Counted from the first letter of the stretch, positions 15,808 to 26,366 are shown. The stretch: DNA of 64,000 nucleotides from Rhodocyclaceae bacterium (GCA_020445745.1 JAGRGB010000186.1:1-64000), one strand, 5' to 3'. A program made the numbers and translations. The notes: generated by a model not told the origin, from the letters alone.

Positions 15808-16893
15808 CTATTCGGCCAGGGACGCGCGTGCCACACGGCGCCGGCGCACGGCTTCGGCGAGCAACTCCAGTACCTCGACGCTGTCTTCCCAGCCGAGGCA
15901 GGCGTCGGTGACGCTCTTGCCGTACTCGAGCGCATGCCCGGGCACCAGATCCTGCCGCCCTTCCTTGAGGTGGGACTCGACCATGACACCGACGATGCGA
16001 TCCTCGCCGCCGCTCAACTGCCCGCCCACATCCCGCGCCACCTCGATCTGCAGCCGATGCTGCTTGCGTGAGTTGGCGTGGGAGAAATCGATCATCACCT
16101 TGCCGGGGACGCCGGAATTGGCCAGTTCCTTGCACGCGGCGTCGACGCTGTCCGCGTCGAAATTGGTGGTCTTGCCACCCCGCAGGATCACATGGCAGTC
16201 CTCGTTGCCGAGGGTGGACACGATCGCCGAATGTCCGGCCTTGGTGACCGACAGGAAATGATGGGGCGACTGCGCTGCCTTGATCGCATCGACGGCGATC
16301 CTGACATTGCCGTCGGTGCCGTTCTTGAAGCCGACCGGGCACGACAGGCCCGACGCCAGCTCGCGATGAACCTGGCTCTCGGTGGTACGCGCGCCGATCG
16401 CGCCCCAGCTGATCAGGTCGGCGATGTACTGGGGCGTGATCATGTCGAGAAACTCGGTGCCGGCCGGCAGTCCGAACTCGTTGATCTCCCACAGCAGCTT
16501 GCGCGCCAGCCGCAGGCCATCGTTGATGCGAAAGCTGTTGTCCAGGTTCGGATCGTTGATCAGCCCCTTCCAGCCGACGGTGGTGCGCGGCTTCTCGAAA
16601 TAGACCCGCATCACCACCAGCAGATCGCCCTTCAGGCGATCTGCCTCGGACTTCAGCCGGCGCGCGTAGTCGATCGCGGCTTCCGGGTCGTGAATCGAGC
16701 ACGGCCCGATGACCACCAGCAGCCGGTCGTCGGCGCCATGCAGAATGCGGTGGATCGCCGCCCTCGACTCGAAGGCGGTCGCCGCCGCCTCGGGGGTCGC
16801 AGGAAACTCCCGCAGGACATGGGCGGGCGGCGCCAGTTCCTTGATCTCCTGGATGCGGACGTCGTCGATATGAATCTTTACGGATGCGCTCAT
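15808..16893 (-). CDS. aroG: 3-deoxy-7-phosphoheptulonate synthase (class I DAHP synthase)
   Basis: A 361-residue enzyme that condenses phosphoenolpyruvate and erythrose 4-phosphate, the first step of aromatic biosynthesis. Landmarks: VVIGPCSIHD (metal-binding Cys), PRTTVGWKGLINDP (PEP site), SVTKAGHSAIV (metal-binding His), GVMVESHLKEGRQ and SVTDACLGWEDS. It belongs to the AroF/G/H type; which amino acid inhibits it cannot be read safely, so the symbol is by family. The ATG at 16893 gives the normal length; the open frame to 17103 is not needed. It diverges from the ECF sigma gene. Confidence 0.94.
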   Translation of the reverse strand: MSASVKIHIDDVRIQEIKELAPPAHVLREFPATPEAAATAFESRAAIHRILHGADDRLLVVIGPCSIHDPEAAIDYARRLKSEADRLKGDLLVVMRVYFEKPRTTVGWKGLINDPNLDNSFRINDGLRLARKLLWEINEFGLPAGTEFLDMITPQYIADLISWGAIGARTTESQVHRELASGLSCPVGFKNGTDGNVRIAVDAIKAAQSPHHFLSVTKAGHSAIVSTLGNEDCHVILRGGKTTNFDADSVDAACKELANSGVPGKVMIDFSHANSRKQHRLQIEVARDVGGQLSGGEDRIVGVMVESHLKEGRQDLVPGHALEYGKSVTDACLGWEDSVEVLELLAEAVRRRRVARASLAE

Positions 16894-17066
16894 GATTGCC
16901 TGGCAGCGATTTTCCGGGTTCAATCCACGGATTCTATCCGAACGCGGGCGCGAAGCCGGAAGCGACGGCGGAGCGGAATACTCGGGGCTCCGCAAATGTT
17001 CAGGACGCGAATGGGGAGATTGCGCGGCGGGCGCCATCGGGCATCGAAATCGCATCGCAGACAGAC

Positions 17067-17567
17067 ATGTTCGACAAGCAGCAGTTGCTCGACGAGATCC
17101 CACGCCTGAGGCGCTATGCGCGGGCCTTGTGCGGCGATGCCTCGCGCGCCGACGATCTGGTCCAGGACACGCTCGAGCGGGCGCTGGTCAAGAGCGAGTT
17201 GTGGCGCGGCGGCAAGCTCAGGGCGTGGCTGTTTACGTTGATGCACCACATCTTCGTAAACCAGTGGAAGCAGGGGCAGCGGATCGAGTACCGCGCCGAC
17301 GACGACCTGCCGGACACCGTCGTGCGCAGCGAGCAGCAGGACGGTCTCGACCTGCGCGATCTGGAACGCACGCTGGCCCGCCTGTCTCCGGATCACCGCG
17401 AGATCCTGCTGCTGGTCGGGCTCGAGGAACTTTCCTACGAGGAATGCGCGGCCGTGGTCGGCATTCCGATCGGGACGGTGATGTCCCGCCTCGCCAGGGC
17501 CCGCGATCGACTGCGCGGGCTGCTGGCGGAAGTGGAGCCGGGTAGACGGTTGAAGCTGGTGAAATGA
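17067..17567 (+). CDS. ECF-type RNA polymerase sigma factor
   Basis: A 166-residue sigma-70 family member with only regions 2 (about 9-75; RYARALCGDASRADDLVQDT) and 4 (about 108-158; LSPDHREILLLVGLEELSYEE followed by a helix-turn-helix), the layout of extracytoplasmic-function sigma factors. The ATG at 17067 matches the usual family N-terminus, although no good Shine-Dalgarno sequence precedes it and the frame is open to 16896. Its stop overlaps the anti-sigma gene by 4 bp. The operon continues into msrQ, so its regulon may involve repair of oxidised periplasmic methionine; that is inference from context. Confidence 0.92.
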   Translation: MFDKQQLLDEIPRLRRYARALCGDASRADDLVQDTLERALVKSELWRGGKLRAWLFTLMHHIFVNQWKQGQRIEYRADDDLPDTVVRSEQQDGLDLRDLERTLARLSPDHREILLLVGLEELSYEECAAVVGIPIGTVMSRLARARDRLRGLLAEVEPGRRLKLVK

Positions 17568-18346
17568 GCGATCGAGCGATTAGCGAATCCGACCTCTGTG
17601 CCTACGTGGACGGCCGCCTCGATGGCGAGCGGTTGGCGACGGTCGAGGCCGGGCTGCTGCTGGACGAAGCCCAGCGCGCCCGGGCGGGTGACTGGCGAGC
17701 CCAGGCCACCGCGCTGCGGGCGCTGTTCGATCCGGTGCTCGACGAGCCGGTTCCCGCCCGCCTGCTGCTCGCCGCGGGCGGCAGGGCCGAGCGCCCCGGC
17801 CGCCCCGCCAGCGCCTGGCGCTGGGCGGCAGCGGTGGCATGGCTGGCGCTGGGTGCCGTCCTCGGCTACGGCGTCCGCGACTACCGCGGCGCCACGGATC
17901 CTGCAGCCGTGCTGCACGCCGGTCTGGCGCGCCAGGCGGCGATCGCGCACGCGGTGTACGTGCCCGAGGTGCGGCATCCGGTCGAGGTCGGCGCCGATCA
18001 GCAGGCCCACCTCACCGGCTGGCTCAGCAAGCGGTTGGGAACACCGGTCACTGCGCCGCTGCTCGAGGCCGACGGCTATCGATTGATGGGCGGGCGCCTG
18101 CTGCCCAGCGAGGCGGGCCCGGGCGCCCAGTTCATGTATCAGGACGACGAAGGTCATCGCCTGACGCTGTATCTCAACCACGACCGCGACAAGGTCGATG
18201 ACACCGCGTTCCGCTATGCCGAAGTGGAGGGTATTGCCGTGTTCTACTGGGTGGACGGCGGTACCGGCTACGCGCTGTCGGCCGCGTTGCCGCGCGAGCG
18301 ACTGCTGGCGATCGCCGGCAGGGTCTACCGGCAGCTCAATCCGTGA
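17564..18346 (+). CDS. Membrane-anchored anti-sigma factor
   Basis: A 260-residue protein with a short cytosolic N-terminal anti-sigma region (about 1-80, ISESDLCAYVDGRLDGER and onward), one membrane span (about 86-104), and a periplasmic domain ending LSAALPRERLLAIAGRVYRQ. This matches the RskA/RseA-like single-span anti-sigma proteins common next to ECF factors. There is no HxxxCxxC zinc motif and the sole N-terminal cysteine is Cys12, so redox sensing by the ZAS mechanism is unlikely. It overlaps the sigma gene at the start (ATGA) and msrQ at the end. Confidence 0.87.
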   Translation: MSDRAISESDLCAYVDGRLDGERLATVEAGLLLDEAQRARAGDWRAQATALRALFDPVLDEPVPARLLLAAGGRAERPGRPASAWRWAAAVAWLALGAVLGYGVRDYRGATDPAAVLHAGLARQAAIAHAVYVPEVRHPVEVGADQQAHLTGWLSKRLGTPVTAPLLEADGYRLMGGRLLPSEAGPGAQFMYQDDEGHRLTLYLNHDRDKVDDTAFRYAEVEGIAVFYWVDGGTGYALSAALPRERLLAIAGRVYRQLNP

Positions 18347-19119
18347 CCATGCGACGACGCACCGACGAAGGGCCGGCCTCGGAGCCGCCGGCGCCCGGCG
18401 CCCCGCGCGCCGCTTCCGCAACCCCCGAATTGTCTTCACCTGCCGCGCCGACCGCCCTGTCGCCGGTGCGCCTGACCCTGCTCAAGGCATTGACGATCAT
18501 CGCCTGCCTGTTGCCGGCGGCGCTGCTGCTACGCGCCTGGTTCGCGCAAGCCCTGGGGCCCGAGCCGGTCGAGGCGGTGGGCGAGGCGACCGGCGAATGG
18601 ACCCTGCGCCTCCTTCTGCTGACCCTGGCGGTGACGCCGCTGCGCCGCCTCAGCGGTGCGCACTGGCTGTCGCGCCTGCGCCGCACCTTCGGTCTGTTCG
18701 CGTTCACGTATGGCTGCCTGCATTTCGCAAGCTATCTGTGGCTGGACCAGAACTTCGACTGGCACGCGATCGCGCAGGACATCCTGAAGCGTCCGTTCAT
18801 CGTGATCGGCTTCTCGGCACTGGCGCTGATGACACCGCTGGCCTTGACCTCCAACGCGGCGATGATCCGCCGGCTCGGCGGACGTCGCTGGCAGTCACTG
18901 CACCGTTCGATCTATGCGATCGCGATCCTCGGCGTCGTGCACATGGCTTGGCAGGCCGACGGGAACCTGCTCGAACCCCTGTTCTACGCCGCTGCTCTGG
19001 CCTTGCTGCTGGGGCTGCGCGCGATCTGGCGCAATGCAGAGCGGCGGCGGCAATTGCAGTCGGCGGCGATACCGGTGGGCACTGCCGGACGCAAGGTGAT
19101 CAGGATCGTTTCCAAGTAG
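18343..19119 (+). CDS. msrQ: Protein-methionine-sulfoxide reductase heme-binding subunit MsrQ
   Basis: A 258-residue inner-membrane b-type cytochrome of the MsrQ (YedZ) family, with about six spans. Conserved histidines for heme are in YGCLHFASY, WQSLHRSIY and GVVHMAW. It normally feeds electrons from the quinone pool or flavin to the periplasmic reductase MsrP. No msrP gene lies beside it or anywhere in the window, which is unusual. The start is either GTG 18343, giving a 4-bp overlap with the anti-sigma gene, or ATG 18349. The first 40 residues are a long Pro/Ala-rich cytosolic extension. Confidence 0.92.
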   Translation: MTMRRRTDEGPASEPPAPGAPRAASATPELSSPAAPTALSPVRLTLLKALTIIACLLPAALLLRAWFAQALGPEPVEAVGEATGEWTLRLLLLTLAVTPLRRLSGAHWLSRLRRTFGLFAFTYGCLHFASYLWLDQNFDWHAIAQDILKRPFIVIGFSALALMTPLALTSNAAMIRRLGGRRWQSLHRSIYAIAILGVVHMAWQADGNLLEPLFYAAALALLLGLRAIWRNAERRRQLQSAAIPVGTAGRKVIRIVSK

Positions 19120-19429
19120 CCGTGTCGGTCAGGCGATAGACCAGGCCCGGTTCGAGGAACAGTTCCCCGCCTTCGATCAGATCGCGCTCCTTGCTGTCTG
19201 CGACGCGGTCGAAGTGGTAATCGTGGCCGCAGAAACGCACGTGTTCGAAGATCGGCTCGCCCATGTAGCTGCCGATCCGGTCGTCGCAGGCCTGCAGCGC
19301 CGACGGCGACAGCACGACCACGCCCCATCGCCGCCAGTAACCCGGACTCTGCCGATAGGCAATTTCGCGCCGCACGGCCCATACCGGGATCCAGAACAGC
19401 AACAGAATGACGAAGATGACGCTTTCCAT
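19100..19429 (-). CDS. Small membrane-anchored protein of unknown function
   Basis: A 109-residue protein with one N-terminal membrane span (about 3-18, SVIFVILLLFWIPVWAV) and a soluble remainder containing ALQACDDRIGSYMG and YHFDRVADSKERDL. I do not recognise the family. Support for coding: an ATG with GGAGAC upstream, a proper membrane helix, and a C-terminal domain with ordinary amino-acid composition. The 3' end overlaps the convergent msrQ gene by 20 bp. It follows mogA by 94 bp on the same strand. Confidence 0.6.
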   Translation of the reverse strand: MESVIFVILLLFWIPVWAVRREIAYRQSPGYWRRWGVVVLSPSALQACDDRIGSYMGEPIFEHVRFCGHDYHFDRVADSKERDLIEGGELFLEPGLVYRLTDTATWKRS

Positions 19430-19523
19430 GGGCCGTCTCCTATCAGGGGACAATAGGTCGACCCGCATGCCATGCTGCCGGTTCCAGTCCGTGCCGAGCG
19501 CCCGCCACGCGGCGCGCAACAAT

Positions 19524-20114
19524 TCACGCTTTGTTGCGAATCGCGCTCTTCGGCCGGAAGGCCTTGACCACTGCATCGTTGGTTTCGACGTAGGGGCCGC
19601 CGATCAGGTCGATACAGTAGGGAACAGCGGCAAAAATGCCGGCGACCTTGAGCGTTCCGTCGTCGTCGCGCAGTCCCTCGAGGGTTTCCCGGATCGATTT
19701 CGGCTGGCCCGGCAGATTGAGGATCAGCGTGCAGCCGCGAATCGCGCCGAGCTGGCGCGAGAGGATCGCGGTCGGCACGAAATTGAGCGAGATCTGGCGC
19801 ATCTGTTCGCCGAATCCGGGCATCAGCCGATCGGCCACCGCCATCGTCGCCTCCGGCGTGACGTCACGGGGGGACGGTCCGGTGCCGCCGGTGGTCAGCA
19901 CCAGGTCGCAACCGACGGCGTCACACAATTCGATCAGCGTGCGCTCGATCACCGGCTGCTCGTCAGGGATCAGGCGGGACTCCATCTGCCAAGGGGACGC
20001 CAGCGCCGTGGCGAACCATTCGCGCAAGGCGGGCACGCCCTGATCCTCATAGACGCCGCTCGATGCACGGTCGCTGATCGACACCAGCCCGATACGAAAC
20101 ACCTCATCCTTCAT
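19524..20114 (-). CDS. mogA: Molybdopterin adenylyltransferase, MogA
   Basis: A 196-residue enzyme that adenylylates molybdopterin before molybdenum insertion. It has the MogA/MoaB signatures RIGLVSISDRAS at the N-terminus, LTTGGTGPSPRDVTPEA around the substrate site, and LNLPGQPKSIRE. The length and the C-terminal extension (PYCIDLIGGPY) fit MogA rather than the shorter MoaB. The ATG at 20114 overlaps the 3' end of darP by 11 bp, so the two are one operon. Confidence 0.93.
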   Translation of the reverse strand: MKDEVFRIGLVSISDRASSGVYEDQGVPALREWFATALASPWQMESRLIPDEQPVIERTLIELCDAVGCDLVLTTGGTGPSPRDVTPEATMAVADRLMPGFGEQMRQISLNFVPTAILSRQLGAIRGCTLILNLPGQPKSIRETLEGLRDDDGTLKVAGIFAAVPYCIDLIGGPYVETNDAVVKAFRPKSAIRNKA

Positions 20115-20664
20115 CGCCTCTGTCCTCCTGGGCCGGTCCCCGGCTCTCGCTGCCGGCTCCGTCATCGTACGCCCGCAGCAGCCGGAACAACTGGCGATAG
20201 GCCTTCGGCGCCTTGCCCGATTGCTGTTCCTTCAAGGCGTTGCGACGCAACACCCGCAATTGCTGCAGATCGGCATGCGGCCACTGTCGGGCGACCTGCC
20301 GAAGCACCGATTCGTCGGCCAGCAGACGCTCACGCAGATCCTCCAGCCGATGCTGCCGGGCCACCTGTTCCTGCGAACGGCCGGCCAGTTCGTCGAGCGC
20401 CTGGCGAATCGGCTCCGCGTCCACGTCGCGCATCAGGCGGCCGATGTACTGCAGTTGGCGCCGCCGGGCACCGTGCTGGCGAATGCGCTGCGCGTCTAGC
20501 ACCGCGTCGCGCAGGGGCTCGGGCATCGCCACCCGCTGCAGGCGTTCACTGCCGAGCGCCACCAGCGCTTCGCCGAGGGCCTGCAGTTCCAGCATCTCCT
20601 TCTTGCGGCGGGTCTTGCTGACGGGCGCATCGACGCCGCCGTTGTCCGGCTGGGTGTCTTGCAT
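20104..20664 (-). CDS. darP: Ribosome biogenesis factor DarP (YjgA, DUF615)
   Basis: A 186-residue, highly charged helical protein. SKTRRKKEMLELQALGEALVAL at the N-terminus (split by no gap) and LRVLRRNALKEQQ near the C-terminus are the DUF615 signature. The E. coli homologue associates with late 50S assembly intermediates. It is the first gene of darP-mogA and is divergent from pmbA with 61 bp between the starts, an arrangement I associate with betaproteobacteria. Confidence 0.93.
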   Translation of the reverse strand: MQDTQPDNGGVDAPVSKTRRKKEMLELQALGEALVALGSERLQRVAMPEPLRDAVLDAQRIRQHGARRRQLQYIGRLMRDVDAEPIRQALDELAGRSQEQVARQHRLEDLRERLLADESVLRQVARQWPHADLQQLRVLRRNALKEQQSGKAPKAYRQLFRLLRAYDDGAGSESRGPAQEDRGDEG

Positions 20665-20693
20665 CGGGCGGAGGTCGCAGTTAAGGGGTTAAG

Positions 20694-20701
20694 ATTATAA
20701 A
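20694..20701. promoter_or_regulatory. Overlapping divergent -10 elements (darP/pmbA)
   Basis: The block ATTATAAA reads TATAAT on the reverse strand (20699-20694), suited to darP, and TATAAA on the forward strand (20696-20701), suited to pmbA. No clear -35 boxes are seen for either direction. Confidence 0.4.
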
Positions 20702-20725
20702 CTCGCCATCGCAACGCCCCGCCCC

Positions 20726-22066
20726 ATGTCCAGTCAAGGCTTCAACTTTTCGACAGACCAGCTCGCCGCCATTGCCGGACGCATTCTCGAGCATGCCCGC
20801 AAGCTCGGCGCCAGCGCCTGTGAAACGGACGTCTCGGAAGGTTTCGGCCAGGGCGTGACGGTACGCAAGGGCGAGACCGACACGATCGAATACAACCGTG
20901 ACAAGGGTGTCGGCGTCACCGTCTACCTGGGCCAGCAGCGGGGCCATGCATCGACCTCGGACTTCTCGGTAGAAGCCCTCCAAGCGGCCGTCGAAGCCGC
21001 TGTCCAGATTGCCCGCTTTACCGCGGAGGATCCCTGCGCAGGCTTGGCCGAGGAAGCGTTGCTGGCAACCGAGATCCCGGACCTCGACCTGTTCCATCCG
21101 TGGGCGCCGAGCGTCGAGGAAGCGCTGCAGATGGCCGGCCGTTGCGAACAAGCGGCCTTCGACGCCAGCCCCAGCATCAGCAATTCGGAAGGGGCCAGCG
21201 TATCGAGCCAGCAGTCGCATTTCGTATCGGCCAACAGCCTGGGGTTCTGCGCAGGCTATGCCACCACCCGGCACAGCGTTTCCTGTTCGGTGATCGCCGG
21301 CCATGGCGACGGCATGCAGCGGGACGACTGGTACGACAGCCGGCGCGACGCCGCAGACCTGCAGAGCGCGGAGGAAATCGGTGCGACCGCGGCTCTACGC
21401 GCCCAGGCGCGCCTGGGCGCGAAACGAATCGCGACCTGCGAAGTCCCGGTGCTGTTCGAGGCGCCTCTGGCGGTGTCGCTGCTCGGCAATTTCGTTCACG
21501 CCGCGAGCGGCGGCGCGCTCTACCGGCGAGCATCGTTCCTGATGGACGGCATCGGCCGACGACTTTTCGCGCCCCACGTAGACATCGACGAGCGGCCGCA
21601 CCTGCCCAAGGCCGCGGGCAGCGCACCATTCGACAGCGACGGTGTCGCCACAAGCGACCGCCGGGTGGTCGCCGGCGGCATCCTCGAGGGCTACTTCCTG
21701 AGCTGCTACTCGGCTCGCAAGCTCGGCATGCAGACCACCGGCAACGCGGGAGGCTCCCATAACCTGATGATCAGCCACGGTGACCGGGACTTCGACCAGA
21801 TGCTGGCGCTGATGGACCGTGGCCTGCTGGTCACCGAGTTGCTGGGCCAGGGTGTCAATTACGTCACCGGTGACTATTCGCGCGGCGCCGCGGGCTTCTG
21901 GGTCGAGAATGGACGGATCAGTCATCCCGTCGAGGAAATAACGATTGCCGGCAATCTCGCGGAAATGTTCGCCGCCATCGTCGAGATCGGCGCCGATGTC
22001 TGGGACCGCGGCGCCAAGCACACCGGCTCGATCCTCATCGAACGGATGAAGATCGCCGGCAAGTGA
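20726..22066 (+). CDS. pmbA: Metalloprotease subunit PmbA (TldE)
   Basis: A 446-residue cytosolic protein of the TldD/PmbA family. With TldD, it forms a heterodimeric protease acting on unfolded or small modified peptides. PmbA/TldE itself lacks the HExxxH zinc motif, and none is seen here. Landmarks include VTVRKGETDTIEYNRDKG at the N-terminus, LGMQTTGNAGGSHNLMI in the middle, and GVNYVTGDYSRGAAGFWVENG (broken family core) near the C-terminus. No tldD gene is in the window, as is usual. Confidence 0.95.
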   Translation: MSSQGFNFSTDQLAAIAGRILEHARKLGASACETDVSEGFGQGVTVRKGETDTIEYNRDKGVGVTVYLGQQRGHASTSDFSVEALQAAVEAAVQIARFTAEDPCAGLAEEALLATEIPDLDLFHPWAPSVEEALQMAGRCEQAAFDASPSISNSEGASVSSQQSHFVSANSLGFCAGYATTRHSVSCSVIAGHGDGMQRDDWYDSRRDAADLQSAEEIGATAALRAQARLGAKRIATCEVPVLFEAPLAVSLLGNFVHAASGGALYRRASFLMDGIGRRLFAPHVDIDERPHLPKAAGSAPFDSDGVATSDRRVVAGGILEGYFLSCYSARKLGMQTTGNAGGSHNLMISHGDRDFDQMLALMDRGLLVTELLGQGVNYVTGDYSRGAAGFWVENGRISHPVEEITIAGNLAEMFAAIVEIGADVWDRGAKHTGSILIERMKIAGK

Positions 22067-22208
22067 GGTGCGACCGCGACGGTCGGAACGGCGCCGCCGA
22101 AAACCCGCCATGCGCTCAGGAAAACCCTTATAGCTGACGCCCGGCGCGATCATTATCGTTCGTATGTTTGACAGACGACCACCACACCAAGCGGAGGAGT
22201 GAGACAAC

Positions 22209-23294
22209 ATGGAACGTCGTTCGTTTCTGAAGCAGGCCGGTGTCGGCGTTGCCGCCGGCGCTACCCTTATCAGCCCGGCGCGAGCCGCCGAACTGCCGAG
22301 CCTCAAATGGCGGCTGGCGTCGAGCTTTCCGAAGAGCCTGGACACCATCTTCGGCGCGGCCGACGTTTTCGCCAAGCGGGTTCTCGAGGCCAGCGGCGGC
22401 AAGTTCGAGATCCGCGTATTTCCCGGTGGCGAACTGGTGCCGGCTTTTTCGGTGATGGATGCCGTCAAGGACGGCACCGTCGAATGCGGTCACACCGCGT
22501 CCTACTATTTCTTCGGCAAGGATCCCACCTTCGCCCTCGACACCTCGGTGCCGTTCGGCCTGAACTACCGCCAGTTCGCGGCATGGACGCGCCACGGCGG
22601 CGGCCTCGAATTGCTGCGCGAGTTCTTCGCCGGTTACAACATCATGAACTTCCCGATGGGCAACACCGGCGCCCAGATGGGCGGCTGGTTCCGCAAGGAA
22701 ATCAAGACCGTCAAGGATCTCGAAGGCCTGAAATTCCGAGTCGGGGGCTTTGCCGGGCAGGTGCTGGCCAAGCTCGGCGTGGTGCCGCAGCAGATTCCGG
22801 GCGGTGACGTCTATCCCTCCCTCGAGAAGGGCACCATCGACGCGGCGGAATGGGTCGGTCCGTACGACGATCTGAAGCTCGGCTTCAACAAGGTGGCCAA
22901 GTACTACTACTACCCGGGTTGGTGGGAAGGCGGCCCGAACCTGTCGCTGTACATCGGCAAGGACAAGTGGGAAGGCCTGCCACCGGAGTACCAGGCCATC
23001 GTGCTGGCAGCGGCGGCCGAAGCCGACATCGACATGATGGCCAAGTACGACTCCAAGAACCCCACCGCGCTCAAGCAGCTGGTGGCCGGCGGCGCCCAGT
23101 TGCGCCCGTTCCCGTTGCCGGTTCTGGAAGCCTGCTACAAGGCAGCGCAGGAGGTCTACGACGAGGTCGGTAAGAGCAATGCCGCGTTCAAGAAGATCCA
23201 CGACCACATGACCGACTTCCAGAAGGACCAGACCCTCTGGGCGAGCGTCGCCGAAGGCAACTTCGACCGCTTCATGCAGAGCCGCAAGCGCTGA
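22209..23294 (+). CDS. TRAP transporter substrate-binding protein, TakP-like
   Basis: A 361-residue periplasmic binding protein. The N-terminus MERRSFLKQAGVGVAAGA has the twin-arginine motif RRSFLK, so export is probably by Tat. The mature domain (KWRLASSFPKSLDTIFG, then GLKFRVGGFAGQVL and WEGGPNLSLYIGKDKW) matches the TRAP binding proteins for 2-oxo acids and related monocarboxylates rather than C4-dicarboxylates. It faces its likely membrane partners dctQ/dctM (24076-26366) across a convergent dioxygenase gene instead of being in operon with them. GGAGGAG precedes the ATG. Confidence 0.9.
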   Translation: MERRSFLKQAGVGVAAGATLISPARAAELPSLKWRLASSFPKSLDTIFGAADVFAKRVLEASGGKFEIRVFPGGELVPAFSVMDAVKDGTVECGHTASYYFFGKDPTFALDTSVPFGLNYRQFAAWTRHGGGLELLREFFAGYNIMNFPMGNTGAQMGGWFRKEIKTVKDLEGLKFRVGGFAGQVLAKLGVVPQQIPGGDVYPSLEKGTIDAAEWVGPYDDLKLGFNKVAKYYYYPGWWEGGPNLSLYIGKDKWEGLPPEYQAIVLAAAAEADIDMMAKYDSKNPTALKQLVAGGAQLRPFPLPVLEACYKAAQEVYDEVGKSNAAFKKIHDHMTDFQKDQTLWASVAEGNFDRFMQSRKR

Positions 23295-23320
23295 GCCGCC
23301 ACGACCGGCTGCCGGTGTCC

Positions 23321-23344
23321 GACGCCCCGCCCCGGCGGGGCGTC
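23321..23344. terminator. GC-rich hairpin between convergent genes
   Basis: GACGCCCCGCC (23321-23331) and GGCGGGGCGTC (23334-23344) form a near-perfect stem immediately between the stops of the TRAP binding protein (+) and the intradiol dioxygenase (-). It could stop transcription from both sides. No T-run follows. Confidence 0.55.
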
Positions 23345-23349
23345 GTCGT

Positions 23350-23955
23350 CTACTCGTCGGCTTTTTCGAGGACGAAGTCGAAGCGGCCGACGACCGGGCC
23401 GCCTGCCGACTGTCCGAGCCTGACCGTCTGGGCGGCCTCCCGCAGTGCCAGGCGGCCGGCACTTATCCCGCGCTCACCGCTGCTTCGGGGGAGGTACAGT
23501 TGGGTCACCAGGAGTTCGTCCCCACCGCGCAGCAGTCGCAGGTGGAAATGCGGAGGGCGGGACGAATAGCCGGCCGGGACGACGGTCGCGAAGGCATAGC
23601 GCCCCCCTTCGTCGGTCAGCGAGACGCCGAAGCCCTGGAAGCCGGGATCCCGCTGGCCGGGCAATGGGTCACCGGAGTGGATGTATCGACCGCCGGCATC
23701 GGTCTGCCACAGTTCGATGCGTACCCCGGCGAGTGGCGCGCCGTCGGTATCGACGACGCGACCCTCGAGGCGGATCCGCTCGCCGCGCGCCGGGCGCTCG
23801 TGTCCGCGGATCGCGGTGAGGTCGTTGTCGGTGTCCGACGGCACCACGTCCGGATAGAACGGACCCTCGACATCCTGCGGGGTCGGCACCAATGACCCCG
23901 CCTGCACGACTCCGGCAAGCATCACGCCAGCCAGTCCGGCAAAGCGATTTCGCAT
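23350..23955 (-). CDS. Exported intradiol ring-cleavage dioxygenase-like protein
   Basis: A 201-residue protein with a Sec signal peptide (1-19, ending VQA) and one intradiol-dioxygenase domain. The four Fe(III) ligands of the protocatechuate/catechol dioxygenases appear intact: Tyr91 in GGRYIHSG, Tyr130 in PAGYSSRPP, His136 and His138 in PHFH. The family cleaves catecholic rings between the hydroxyls. Export is unusual for catabolic enzymes but typical of a subset of short homologues of unknown substrate. It follows the dctM-like gene by 120 bp on the same strand, hinting at a link to uptake of an aromatic or organic acid. Confidence 0.85.
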   Translation of the reverse strand: MRNRFAGLAGVMLAGVVQAGSLVPTPQDVEGPFYPDVVPSDTDNDLTAIRGHERPARGERIRLEGRVVDTDGAPLAGVRIELWQTDAGGRYIHSGDPLPGQRDPGFQGFGVSLTDEGGRYAFATVVPAGYSSRPPHFHLRLLRGGDELLVTQLYLPRSSGERGISAGRLALREAAQTVRLGQSAGGPVVGRFDFVLEKADE

Positions 23956-24075
23956 GACCGAGCCTCCGGGTGTTTCAGTTCGGGATCGATGCGACCACAG
24001 TTGGTTCCCGCGGCGAGGAACATGCCGCCGCGGCTGCCCATCGAGCCGGTTCCCGACGTCGGGCAGCCGTGCAGG

Positions 24076-25799
<1,724 letters not shown>

Positions 25800-25803
<4 letters not shown>

Positions 25804-26366
25804 TTGGCGCCCTCCGCGTCGGCGTGCGCACCAACATGGCCGCCCTTCGTCAGCGGGTCTGGAGCGCGCCCGGCAACGAAGGCGATGCGCTTGATCAGCT
25901 CGGACACGGCCTGCAGGCCGAGCAGCGTGAATCCGACCGGAATCAGCAGGCGGACCGGCCAGCGGATCAGGCCACCGGCATTGGAGGACTGCTCGTCATT
26001 GACGTAGGACTCGACGAACGACGGCCATGACATCGTCACCAGCATCACGCACACCGGCAGCAGGAACAGCACGATGCCGACGATGTCGACCCAGTTGCGG
26101 CCCTTGGCGGTAAGCCGGTTGGAGACCAGGTCGATGCGTACGTGCTCGTTGCGCAGGAAGGTATAGCCCGAGCACAGCAGGAACACCGCCGAGAACAGGT
26201 ACCACTGAACCTCGAGCATCGCGTTCGAACTGAGATTGAAACCATAGCGGCTGATCGCGTTGCCGGCGCTGATCAGCGACGCCAGCAGGACCAGCCACAG
26301 CGCAGCGCGGCCTACCTTGTCGTTGACCCAGTCGATCGAACGGGCCAGCTTGAGCAGCAAATTCAC
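25800..26366 (-). CDS. TRAP transporter small membrane subunit DctQ
   Basis: A 188-residue inner-membrane protein with four spans. Landmarks are GNAISRYGFNLSSNAMLEVQW and SGYTFLRNEHVRIDL. The start is a GTG at 26366, preceded by GGGGAGGATC; the frame is open to 26456 but the upstream residues are not membrane-protein-like. It overlaps dctM by 3 bp (GTGA). With that gene it forms the membrane part of the second TRAP system. The gap to the divergent phosphatase gene (26367-26570) shows no other gene. Confidence 0.9.
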
